This document shows, piece after piece, positions 27,768 through 36,600 of a stretch of DNA of 64,000 bases. The notes below the pieces were generated by a model. The model did not search any database. It had not been told where the DNA came from and was given only the letters and a program-made list of their open reading frames with translations. Each line of letters begins with the position of its first letter. Position 1 is the stretch's first letter. The stretch comes from JANQOZ01 sp045106555 (lineage in GTDB: Bacteria > Pseudomonadota > Gammaproteobacteria > Xanthomonadales > SZUA-38). The stretch spans positions 1-64,000 of the forward strand of contig JBGCET010000003.1 in assembly GCA_045106555.1 (NCBI GenBank), in the 5' to 3' direction. Made by a program: the position numbers and the translations under genes.

Positions 27768-29294
27768 ATGGATTTACACAAGACGATCTTTGGATGCGTT
27801 CTTTTGCTGGTGTCGGGCCTGACGATGGTGGTAGCAGGTTGCAGCACGCCAGCAGCGGTGGAGGGTCTGAAGTCAGCGGACATTCGCTGGTATGAACACA
27901 CCGTCAAGCTTGAAGCCGGCGGAACGTATCGATACGAACGCGGCGTTGTTGCTGTGCCAGAGAACCGTAGTACTCGCAGTAACAGAACCTTTGACCTGGA
28001 ATTTCACCGGCTGCCAAAAAGCTCGGCCCAGGAAAACAGTGCGCCGCCTATTTTCATCCTGAAAGGCGGGCCCGGATATGACGGCATCGATGAAGATCTG
28101 ACAGACGAGGGTTACTACGAGTACTTCTTTCAGCGCTATACCGATATCGCTGACGTTGTCATTGTGGGGCAGCGGGGGTTCGGGCCATCCGGCGAGCTTC
28201 CATGCCCCGATATACCTGCCGTTACCATTGATGAAGTGAACACGCCCTCTAAGCGCTATGAAAGAGTACGAAAAGGCTTGGCGGCATGTCGTTCGTTGCA
28301 CGAAGGCAAGGGCGTTGACCTGTCCGGCTTTAACATTGTTGAAATGGCAAACGACGTGGCTGACGTTGCTCAGGCGCTCGGTTATGACGCCATTCAAATC
28401 ACCGGCAACAGTTTTGGTTCCCACTGGGGTATGGCGCTGATTCGGGAACACCCAGAGCTGGTAAGTCGGGCCACTTTCAGCGCATTGGAAGGGCCCGACC
28501 ATACCTTTGATAACCCGCGGGAAGTCGAAGCTCAGCTGAAGCGCATTGCCAGTGCTGCTCAAAGCTCCCCATCGCTGGCGTCGTATCTGGGGGGCCGCGA
28601 TATCTTAGATGAGTTTCGCGAACTGGTGCGAAAGGCTGATCAAGAGCCTATCGCGGTTGCCTACCAAGCCTCAGAAGATGAACCATCGAAGACGGTCTAC
28701 TTAACGGGCGCCGATCTGCGCCTGCTCAGCCGCGGCTATTCCCGGGGAACTCACTGGCGATATCTGATGCCGGTATGGCCGGTAGACATGCTGTCCATGC
28801 TGTCCGGCGATATGGACGGTGCGATGCAGCGTTTGGCAGGCTGGTGGCTTAGCGAATCGTTGGATGCGGCAGGTTATTACTCGGTGGAATGTGGGTCCGG
28901 CATTAGCCCAGCGCGGCGCGTCAAGATGATGGAGGATGCCAAGGGTAGCCTGCTTTCCGTGCACACCCTGCTCGCCGGCGATCTTTGCGGGGGCTGGCCA
29001 TCGGACCTGGGCGAGGCATTTCGACGTCCATTGAACACCGATATTCCTGCCCTGTTAGTTCAGGGCGATTGGGATACCTCCATTCCGCTGGCCAACGCAC
29101 CCCAGGTGCGAGCCATGTTCAGCAACCATCACTTTGTGGTTGTTCACGGCGGCTCCCACGGGGCGCTGCGGGAAGCTGAAGAGGCGTTTCCTGATTTTCG
29201 TCAGGCGGTGCTAGCCTGGATCAGGAACGGGGAAACTGAACAACTGCCCGACAGCGTTACGCTTCCTGCGCTAAAGTGGCAAATACCTGAGTGA
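27768..29294 (+). CDS. Alpha/beta-hydrolase lipoprotein, S33 tripeptidyl-aminopeptidase-like
   Basis: The start is the ATG at 27768 because GGAG lies eight bases upstream; an ATG at 27753 is also in frame and would make the N-terminus five residues longer. The 508-residue product has a lipoprotein signal (LTMVVAGC). Fold motifs are the oxyanion region FILKGGPGYDG, 'IVGQRGFGPSG' (matching the D/QRG of S33 enzymes), the nucleophile elbow TGNSFGSHWG (GxSxG), a late acid in 'LLVQGDWDTSIPLANA' and the His in 'VVHGGSHGAL'. Periplasmic S33 members cleave short peptides, but esterase activity cannot be excluded. It is preceded by two MarR palindromes and followed 27 bases later by a marR gene, so it is most likely repressed by that protein until a ligand appears. 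Confidence 0.88.
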   Translation: MDLHKTIFGCVLLLVSGLTMVVAGCSTPAAVEGLKSADIRWYEHTVKLEAGGTYRYERGVVAVPENRSTRSNRTFDLEFHRLPKSSAQENSAPPIFILKGGPGYDGIDEDLTDEGYYEYFFQRYTDIADVVIVGQRGFGPSGELPCPDIPAVTIDEVNTPSKRYERVRKGLAACRSLHEGKGVDLSGFNIVEMANDVADVAQALGYDAIQITGNSFGSHWGMALIREHPELVSRATFSALEGPDHTFDNPREVEAQLKRIASAAQSSPSLASYLGGRDILDEFRELVRKADQEPIAVAYQASEDEPSKTVYLTGADLRLLSRGYSRGTHWRYLMPVWPVDMLSMLSGDMDGAMQRLAGWWLSESLDAAGYYSVECGSGISPARRVKMMEDAKGSLLSVHTLLAGDLCGGWPSDLGEAFRRPLNTDIPALLVQGDWDTSIPLANAPQVRAMFSNHHFVVVHGGSHGALREAEEAFPDFRQAVLAWIRNGETEQLPDSVTLPALKWQIPE

Positions 29295-29321
29295 CCTCAT
29301 CGCTCTCTTCGGACAGACAAC

Positions 29322-29816
29322 ATGCCAAAAGCTCAACTCTCAGATCCGGATTTGATTGATCGCTTAAGACAGGAGTGGGAACGGGAATCCCCGAAACTGG
29401 ATACCCATGCCATGGATGTAGTGGGTCGAGTGATGCTCTTGGCCAATCGTTGGGACAGCCAGGTTCAGCAAACCCTGAAGCCATTCAAACTGACCTATAC
29501 CGATTTCGACATCCTGGCCACCCTGCGCCGCAGCGGTGCACCCTATGAGCTGACGCCAACCCAACTGCTCCAGTCGGTGTTACTGACTTCGGGGGCAATG
29601 ACAACGGCGCTGGCAAGGTTAGAGGATGCTGGGCTGATAGCCCGCATCGAAGATCCTAATGATCGGCGCAGCAAAAAGGCCGGCTTAACCCGCAAAGGCG
29701 TCAGTCTGGCCGGCAAGGCTGCGAACAAGCGTTTTGAGACTGCGGGTGTGCAATTGGAAAAGCTCAGTGAGGGCGAAAGGCGCACGTTAACAAAACTCTT
29801 AAGAAAGATGTTGTAA
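29322..29816 (+). CDS. MarR-family transcriptional regulator
   Basis: This 164-residue winged-helix protein has the recognition region (LTPTQLLQSVLLTSGAMTTALARLEDAGLI) followed by the wing motif DPNDRRSKKAGLTRKG, where the D-x-R-S residues are the MarR hallmark. The N-terminal helices (DVVGRVMLLANRWDSQVQQ) form the dimer interface. It begins 27 bases after the hydrolase stop on the same strand, so both are probably one transcript. The two TATCTT-n-AAGATA palindromes ahead of the hydrolase are its likely binding sites, giving a self-regulated unit. The ligand is unknown. Confidence 0.92.
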   Translation: MPKAQLSDPDLIDRLRQEWERESPKLDTHAMDVVGRVMLLANRWDSQVQQTLKPFKLTYTDFDILATLRRSGAPYELTPTQLLQSVLLTSGAMTTALARLEDAGLIARIEDPNDRRSKKAGLTRKGVSLAGKAANKRFETAGVQLEKLSEGERRTLTKLLRKML

Positions 29817-29872
29817 GTTGATCCTTTACAAACGTCATCGGACTGACCAGGAAGCGCCCAGGAGTTACATTG

Positions 29873-30331
29873 ATGCATTACCGTGTTCGCCGCCCCATCG
29901 GCCAGTTATTTCTCCTCACCTTAACCGTCGTGTTGTCCGCATGTACCTACCGAGGTTACAACCGAGAAGTTAACCCTTCCGAGCGGTTTCTGATTGAGGC
30001 TCGCAATGGCGCAGTATTGGGAGAGCACAAAACCAGTACAACCGGAAGCAGTCACAGCTACTACAGCCGGGGCGAGTTTGCCGCCGGCCAATCCACATTT
30101 CACGCCGCAACGGAAATTCCCGGAGCGGGCCTCAATGATGAGGGCGACGATGACAGGGAATTTGTGAATCTACGAGAAATTCAGTTTTCTGGCATTGCGG
30201 GCGCGAAGTATTGGTTGCTGCCGCGCAACCAGGCCGGCAACAGTTTGTCGGCACTGATTATGCCGGGCCCTTTCCAGGGTTATCAGCTGGTCGATCAAAA
30301 TTCCGGCGTCGTCATTGCCGTTGTGCTTTAA
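29873..30331 (+). CDS. Small outer-membrane-type lipoprotein of unknown function
   Basis: The start is the ATG at 29873, with GGAG eight bases before it. The 152-residue protein carries a lipoprotein signal with lipobox LSAC; the residue after the cysteine is Thr, which does not match the Asp inner-membrane retention signal, so outer-membrane sorting is expected. The mature part is polar and contains acidic NDEGDDDREF and a C-terminal hydrophobic strand (NSGVVIAVVL). I recognise no family. It lies 57 bases after the marR gene and may be in the same transcript. Confidence 0.75.
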   Translation: MHYRVRRPIGQLFLLTLTVVLSACTYRGYNREVNPSERFLIEARNGAVLGEHKTSTTGSSHSYYSRGEFAAGQSTFHAATEIPGAGLNDEGDDDREFVNLREIQFSGIAGAKYWLLPRNQAGNSLSALIMPGPFQGYQLVDQNSGVVIAVVL

Positions 30332-30401
30332 GTTGGAGATGTCCCCAACATCAGAGTTTCAGCGTATGCCTCTCTATGTGCTTTGGCGTTGGAGAAAATA
30401 G

Positions 30402-30953
30402 ATGCAATCGTTGATCCCATTGAAAAACCGCCTGATAACATTGATGACGCTGGCCGTTCTGCAAGGTGCACCAAGCGTCGGGTTTGGAAAAACCCCTAAG
30501 TGTTTTCCCCGAGCGGGGCATTGCGTGCAGGTTACGGTGAACGGCCAGCAAAGCGTTCGTTTGACGAAAGCCTCGAAAAAGCTGCTCAAGGGCTATGACG
30601 AGGTGTCCTACTATGTCGACGATACCCTTTATGAAATTCTTGATCCCATCAGCGGCGAGCTGGACGTTGTCGGTGCCATCGTTGAGGGCGCTGAAGATTG
30701 GTATGGCCAGCCAGGATCGGTGGACGTTCAGGTGGTTCCTCTGCAGGCTGTCGAGATTGCCGCCAAAGAAGAGCTGGTGTCCAACCCCACGGTTCGCATT
30801 GGTGGCCAGGCGATAGTCTCAAAAGCGAACGTGATGCAGGACAACACGCTGCCGCCAGGACGCTATCTTTTGCGGGTAAAATTGAGGGGGTCGGGCAACT
30901 GGGATCGGCAGACCTTGTTGCTGACGGTGACCGAAAAACAACCGGGGGAGTGA
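30402..30953 (+). CDS. Exported protein of unknown function
   Basis: The 183-residue protein begins at the ATG at 30402, seven bases after GGAG. It has a signal peptide (RLITLMTLAVLQGAPSVGFG). Two cysteines occur early in the mature part (KCFPRAGHCVQV) and could pair. The rest is beta-rich, with a C-terminal 'PPGRYLLRVKLRGSGNWDRQTLLLTVTE' that looks like an Ig-like strand pair. I recognise no family. It ends seven bases before the NTF2-like gene, so the two are probably co-transcribed. Confidence 0.75.
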   Translation: MQSLIPLKNRLITLMTLAVLQGAPSVGFGKTPKCFPRAGHCVQVTVNGQQSVRLTKASKKLLKGYDEVSYYVDDTLYEILDPISGELDVVGAIVEGAEDWYGQPGSVDVQVVPLQAVEIAAKEELVSNPTVRIGGQAIVSKANVMQDNTLPPGRYLLRVKLRGSGNWDRQTLLLTVTEKQPGE

Positions 30954-30960
30954 ATGGACG

Positions 30961-31380
30961 ATGAGTGAATCGGAAAACATCAATCTGCTGAAGGCGGGCT
31001 ATGAGATGTGGAGTCAGAAATCTCCTGACTCCATCGAGTACTTTCTAAATCTTGTATCGCCCAATGTCGTTTGGCGCTCGATGGCAGAGGGTGCCGCTGA
31101 AGCACCCTACACAAAACAACAAACAGGACCGGAAGGCGTTAAGTCTTACTTGATGGGTCTGACCGAAGACTGGGATCTGGAGCACTACACAGTGAACGAA
31201 TATATCGCTCAGGGTGATCGGGTTGTAGTGCTGGCAGACTGCGCCTTTACCCACAAGACAACGGGCAAAACCACCGAAACGCCGAAAGCCGATGTGTGGG
31301 AGTTTCGCGACGGCAAAATCGTCAGCTTTCACGAGTTCTATGACACCCAGACGTTTCTGGCCGGCGCGCGGTCCGACTGA
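30961..31380 (+). CDS. NTF2/SnoaL-like (ketosteroid-isomerase fold) protein
   Basis: This 139-residue cytoplasmic protein fits the cone-shaped NTF2-like fold: a first helix (NLLKAGYEMWSQKSPDSIEYFLNLV), 'SPNVVWRSMAE', a middle GPEGVKSYLMGL helix, and paired strands 'YIAQGDRVVVLADCAFTHKTTGK' and 'ADVWEFRDGKIVSFHEFYDT'. The last strand, with DGKIxxxxEFYD, is typical of SnoaL-like members. Such proteins bind or isomerise small hydrophobic molecules, but no catalytic Asp/His arrangement can be assigned from this sequence. Its position directly after an exported protein gives no firm clue. Confidence 0.85.
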   Translation: MSESENINLLKAGYEMWSQKSPDSIEYFLNLVSPNVVWRSMAEGAAEAPYTKQQTGPEGVKSYLMGLTEDWDLEHYTVNEYIAQGDRVVVLADCAFTHKTTGKTTETPKADVWEFRDGKIVSFHEFYDTQTFLAGARSD

Positions 31381-31457
31381 CCCCGTCAGCGATCGATCCA
31401 AAGATCGATAAACCTGTGGCACTGGAATGGCGGGTTAGAATCAGGGTATAAATCCCT

Positions 31458-33506
31458 ATGAATTCTCTGTCCGTCCTGTTTGCGCTGGTGTTTGGAAGCA
31501 TTAGCAACTGCGAAACATTGCGCATCGATCCGCCGTCGATTGAGTGTGTCACCGCCTCCGAGCTGGAGGCGGCCAAACGACTGATGCTGCGGGCAGTTAA
31601 TGAAGAGCTGCAAACGCCTGAGTTTTCAGCCACGCTGGAAACGTCCAGCGACTGGCAGGACGCGCTGACGTTTTTCCTGTTGTCCTATGAACGGCCTCGT
31701 TCGTTGCCTGAGCCAGAGCTTGAACGGGTGGATCAACGTTTAGCCACACTTAGCCAAGCGAACCCGTCGAATCTCTCGCTGCGGCTTCTGCTGTTAGCCC
31801 GCTGTGAAAAATCGACCGCAAAAACCACACCGTTTTTAGACCCAAATCGTTGTCGCTTGCGCCAAGCGGAAGCGTTACGCGCCTATCACCCGGACAATGC
31901 CTGGAGCTATCTTGTCAGTGCAGATGCGGCATGGGGCCAAGAGGACCAAAACCAGGCTGTGGCTTTCATGACACAAGCAGCCCAAGCCCGCCGAATTGAC
32001 GTTGGCTTTTTGCGCGCGGTGCGTGCGGTTTACCAGGCTATCAATCCATTGACCCTCGATGGTGTGAATGACCCACTGCAGCGTCGCGATATTGCTCTGT
32101 ACGAGCGGGCGGTGTCGTTAGTGGACGCGCAAATCGATCCATTGATACGACGGTTGGCCCGTCGCTGTCAGGCAGCCACGGTGGAGCCTCTACTGTCAGG
32201 CTGTTTGCACGTCGTGCAGGCGTTGAAACTGCCGGGCACGTTGCGCTTGTCGTATTCCTTGGCGTTGGGTATCGAGACCTCTATTCATAAAAAGCTGGGT
32301 AACGCGGGAGAACTTAAGACGCTCACTGAGGAACGCCTGCGGTCCAGTGAATGGTTGCAACGGTCCCCTGGGGACTCGGTGATGCATCAAACGGGTCAGG
32401 TGCTGAACGTTCTGAACCAATGGGTCGAGCACGGCGAGGCTTTTGCGGTTTTTGAGGGCTACAGTGAGTCGGGCCGATCGGAACCCGGGAATCCGTTAGA
32501 AGCACTATCAGCCATGGCTGATAGTGAGGAGTGCATTGCGCTGTCGTTTGGTGAACAAGCGCCACCTTGCGTCACTGACGCGATGCTCAATGCCGAACTG
32601 ACACGAGTGGAAAACCACCTCCACGATTTGCTGGGATCACCCACTACCCTTGAGCGTTGGCGAAACGATCCTGAGCCCAATGTGCAGGTCGTTCTTGCGC
32701 AGTCGTTGATGGTGATGAGAGCGCAAGAGGCGGGCAAAAACGGCCCGCTCAAAGACACGGAGACATTCAGTCAGCTGAAAGCTCTTGTGGCCGCCCTTCC
32801 GGATAACGCGTTTGCCCGCCGGGTATTGCTGGACCGCTGTATGAGACTAAAGGATTGGCGTTGTACCGAGCAATTAGCGCTGGCCTGGGCGGAGGCTGAG
32901 CCGGACAACGCCATTCCTTTTCTGACGATGGCAGCCGTGAGTCTCCATAGCGAGGACGTCGGTTCCGCGCGGCTATGGCTAAACAACGCCGCGAGTGCTC
33001 GTCGGTCTGATCGAGGCTTTGGTCTCCTGGCTAAATCCTATTTCGACGTGTACCACACGATGTTACCCGGTCCGGCTTCTGACCCGCTTCGGCAGCGCAA
33101 TACGGCCATCTTGGGCATGGCTTTAGGCTGGGCAGGCGGCATGGTAAGTCACGATAACCTCCTTCGGGATTTCTGCTTAGAGTCTGACCTCGATGAGGTA
33201 TTTGAGACCTGTCTCAGTGCAGCCCGCGCCATGCAGCTGCCGGGTCATGATTTTATGGGAGGGCTGATGGGAGTCATCCTGGAAACCCAAATGCTGGAAG
33301 CGTCCGGCGACGAGCCAGGGTTGGCCCTAGCCATTGAAAAGCGCACCGTTTTTGAACAGTCAATGGTCCCGCTGGATTTCCACCAGTTACACCAAAGTGA
33401 TGTTGCGCTGCGGTTCGTCAACGTCATGGGTCGTCACGGGCAGGTAGAGGCCTTTCGGCAACTTAACCAACGGGCCCTCCCGGAATTGACCTCCACCTCT
33501 CCCTGA
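31458..33506 (+). CDS. Exported helical-repeat protein with internal tandem duplication
   Basis: This 682-residue protein has a short hydrophobic N-terminus (LSVLFALVFGSISN) compatible with export, although it lacks basic residues. The body is helical and TPR-like (HPDNAWSYLVSADAAWGQEDQ, AEPDNAIPFLTMAAVSLHSED). The two halves are duplicates: residues about 144-300 and about 481-640 share the order PDNA, AAxARR, DPLxxRxxA, 'CL...AxxLPG' and ExxxxxxxG. Paired cysteines recur in both halves (RRCQAATVEPLLSGC; FCLESDLDEVFETC), so disulfides are likely. No enzymatic motif is seen; a scaffold role is the most that can be said. A terminator-like hairpin follows at 33517. Confidence 0.78.
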   Translation: MNSLSVLFALVFGSISNCETLRIDPPSIECVTASELEAAKRLMLRAVNEELQTPEFSATLETSSDWQDALTFFLLSYERPRSLPEPELERVDQRLATLSQANPSNLSLRLLLLARCEKSTAKTTPFLDPNRCRLRQAEALRAYHPDNAWSYLVSADAAWGQEDQNQAVAFMTQAAQARRIDVGFLRAVRAVYQAINPLTLDGVNDPLQRRDIALYERAVSLVDAQIDPLIRRLARRCQAATVEPLLSGCLHVVQALKLPGTLRLSYSLALGIETSIHKKLGNAGELKTLTEERLRSSEWLQRSPGDSVMHQTGQVLNVLNQWVEHGEAFAVFEGYSESGRSEPGNPLEALSAMADSEECIALSFGEQAPPCVTDAMLNAELTRVENHLHDLLGSPTTLERWRNDPEPNVQVVLAQSLMVMRAQEAGKNGPLKDTETFSQLKALVAALPDNAFARRVLLDRCMRLKDWRCTEQLALAWAEAEPDNAIPFLTMAAVSLHSEDVGSARLWLNNAASARRSDRGFGLLAKSYFDVYHTMLPGPASDPLRQRNTAILGMALGWAGGMVSHDNLLRDFCLESDLDEVFETCLSAARAMQLPGHDFMGGLMGVILETQMLEASGDEPGLALAIEKRTVFEQSMVPLDFHQLHQSDVALRFVNVMGRHGQVEAFRQLNQRALPELTSTSP

Positions 33507-33516
33507 TTATTTCGCC

Positions 33517-33539
33517 AAACCCCAGTTATCCTGGGGTTT
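33517..33539 (+). terminator. Terminator-like hairpin
   Basis: AAACCCCAG (33517-33525) pairs perfectly with CTGGGGTTT (33531-33539) across a five-base loop, beginning ten bases after the stop of the helical-repeat gene. The T run is only three bases, so strength is uncertain. It separates that gene from the regulated promoter region of the second giant protein. Confidence 0.55.
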
Positions 33540-33549
33540 AAAGCGTCTT

Positions 33550-33577
33550 GCATCCACGGTGCAAGGATCTGCAACCA
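33550..33577 (+). promoter_or_regulatory. Candidate AraC-type operator, copy 2
   Basis: This element matches 22097-22124 at 26 of 28 bases. TGCAT starts at 33549 and TGCAA at 33560 and 33570, so units repeat every 10-11 bases. TTGCA at 33548 and TGCAA at 33560 also form an inverted repeat. It ends 61 bases before the ATG at 33639, nearly the same distance as the first copy (63), which argues for a shared promoter layout. Confidence 0.65.
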
Positions 33578-33638
33578 GGGGAATTTCAGCGTTTGGTAGG
33601 GTCAGATATTGTCATGGAAAATCCGACAAGGAACTGCC

Positions 33639-36600
33639 ATGAGGCTTCGTCAGATCGCTCTACTGGGCTGGTTAACGCTTTATCCGGTCCACTGTTTGTG
33701 GGCCCAAACACCGCCCGGTACTGAGCCACTCACCCAAATTTCTGGGTTGGAATCGCTGTTAAGCGGCCAAAAGTCCTCCGAGCGCGCGCGGTTTACGTCG
33801 CAGACTCTGCAGAACTTGCCTTACCGGAGAGGCCGTCTGCAGCTGAACGAGCCGTTGCGGCTGGAATTTGCCGAGCCCATCGACCGGTTTGCACTGGAGC
33901 TCGAAGATCCAGCTCAGGATTCGGTGTATTCGCTGACCGCATTGCGCGGCGAACATGTTCTGGGCACTCAGCAATTTTATCTCTCCAGCAGTCAGCTGCC
34001 CGACGTCATATCCGCGCCTGATGGGGTGCTGGGGCTGGTGGCTCAAGAGCCGTTTGATCGCGTTGAGATTCGTGAAATTCACGGGCGATCGGGCGCCGAC
34101 CCGGAGTATGTGAAAGCGCTCTACAGCGGGCGACCGGCAGCCAAAGGTGGTTCAAACGTCGGCGCTATTGCCTGTCAGGCCCCACTGGGGGTCGCGTACA
34201 ACATCGCCTTTGGTATCGCACTGGTGTCTATCGAGCCGATCAGTCAGTTTGCCGCCGCCACGGCGGCGTATACCGCCAATCTGGGTCTAAAGTTCTGCAA
34301 AACGGTGATTGAGCCGCCGGCCGACCTTGAGCGCCGCATTGCGCCCACCGAGTGCACCTCAAGCTTTGCCCAGCCTCATATGGTGTCGGAATACGAAAAT
34401 GCGTTAGGGGTGCCACTTGAGTATGAATATAACTGGGGTCAGTTAGGCACGCCGTTCGTCTACCACCACAATACCGAGGTGTCGGTAACCCTGGCTTACG
34501 ACGCCCCTAAACCGCCCAGTGTGGGAACGTTGTCGCTGAGCGCGCTGCTCAGTGATTTTTCGTTGGACGGAACCGATCAGATTTACCAGCAATGCCGGAA
34601 GGATGGCAGCGTTCGATTGAGTCAGGTGGAATCCGGCGTGGGTCCCAGCTATGAGTGCCCCTATGTTGCCGACCGAGTGCTGGAGATTCCCGTCGGACGC
34701 AACACCATTGTGTGGCAAGCGAACGCCAAAATGGGGCTGCCAGATCTCATTTCGTTTCCTAGACCCGGCGTGCCGCCAGGTGCCAAGGTACCCTTCTATA
34801 AAATTATTCTAAAACGCATCGCCAAAGAGACCATTCAGGGCGTGACGGATTTCTTTCTCGGTGGCTGGCGCTTTGGCAACGTCAGTACCGCGTTTCAAAC
34901 GGTGACGATCTTTGATGAACGGCCGCCGCAGATTGTGCCTCAGCCGCAAAGCCAGACGCGCATTACTGCCACCTTAGTCAACGGCCAGATTCAGGTTCAA
35001 ATTGAGGCGGATGAACCCGGCGGTGTGTCTCGCCGACGCTATGAGGATATTCTCAAGCGCATGTACCAAGTGAGCGACCCCTGCGGTCGACCAACGACCT
35101 TCCGTGCCAGCTATCCAACCGATGGGTTGCGAAGTTTTTGGCCGGTCAGCACCCAGGCCCAGAACCAAAGTTTTGAAATCACGTGGACGGCCACTGATCC
35201 GGGTCCTAATCTCAATGGCGTTGCCAACCAAACGGCAGTGACCATGCAGGTGGAGGTGGTGGATATTCGCCCACCCACGATTGTGCCGCCGCCGGATATC
35301 GTGGAGGTGACTCAAGGTCAGGTCACAGCGCTGGGTCAGCCGCTGGTGTTTGATTTTGTCGATCTAAGTCCTTCGATCAGCAACAACGCCAACCTGCCCC
35401 TAGGACAGGGGCTGACCGAAGTAACGTGGACGGTGACCGACGCGTCGGGCAACACCACCAGCGCCATTCAGGTGGTGAACGTTAAATCCAGTAACGCTGA
35501 GCCAAGCGCTCTAGCCCAGGTTGCTGGCAACCGGTTTGATGCGGTGTCTTTTGAGCCGACCACGCTGCGTTTGTCCGGTAGCGACCCAGACGGCGACCCG
35601 CTGAGGTTTTTTGTCGAAGACTACCCGGACAACGGGTTTTTCGTCGCCCCGTTATACCCCTATTTTGTGGAGGATTTTCGTGTTGAGCGTTCAGCTTCCG
35701 AGGCGGAGCTGGCCGCCATCTGTGATGGCGGTGATCAAATTTTCCAGATCAAATTTCCCTCAGAGCCAGTTCACCTGGCGGTGACCGACGATGGCACCAC
35801 CTTTGTTGCCGACCGGGGCCATGTGGACTGCAGCACGCTGGCCAATAACGGCAGCCACAATTTGGAAGCACGACTCGCGATCTTCCCGCCCGGCTTTGAC
35901 CCTGACGGCGCTCAAGAGCCCGCCGCTCGCCAGTTGGGCGGTAATGCGGTGCGAGATCTGGTGGTCGACAGCTTCAACGAGTTGATTGTGGTGACCAGCA
36001 ATAGCTCCGGCGGCAACGCCTTTGTGCGTACATTGGACTTCGCTCTCAATGAGGTACAGAACTACCGCATGACCAATATGATCGACCGCACCACGGGTCG
36101 CTGTGAGACATTTGGCAGTAATAATTTCTGTGAAATCACCCAGGCGCGTAGCGCCGTGGTGGATGCCAACGGCGTGCTGTACGTGATGGATTTCACCGGA
36201 CGAATTTATGCCTTTCAAGCGCCGGCCAGTAGTTCCAGCCCGGTCGAATTTATTGATTACCTCAGTGACGATGTGACATCCAGCGCCACGACGCGAGTCA
36301 GCCCAGGAAAACTGGCCCTAGATGGCGACGGCTTCGTTTACGCGACTCGCAATAATCGGGTCTATAAGTACTCGCCATCGTTTGTCGACGCCAACGGTCT
36401 GGTTCAGCCCGGCGCTCCCGTGGGGTGGCTGGGCCGATGCGACACGGATCTGGCCCCAGGTGATGAGGCGGTTTGTGATGTGGCCAATCAACGCAGTCTC
36501 GGGTTTTCTTGTACCGACGCCACCTGCGGGGTTGATGAGGATATTCCCCAGGCCGAACGGGATTTTTGCGGCTACACGTTTTCCAACGACGGAAACTTCG

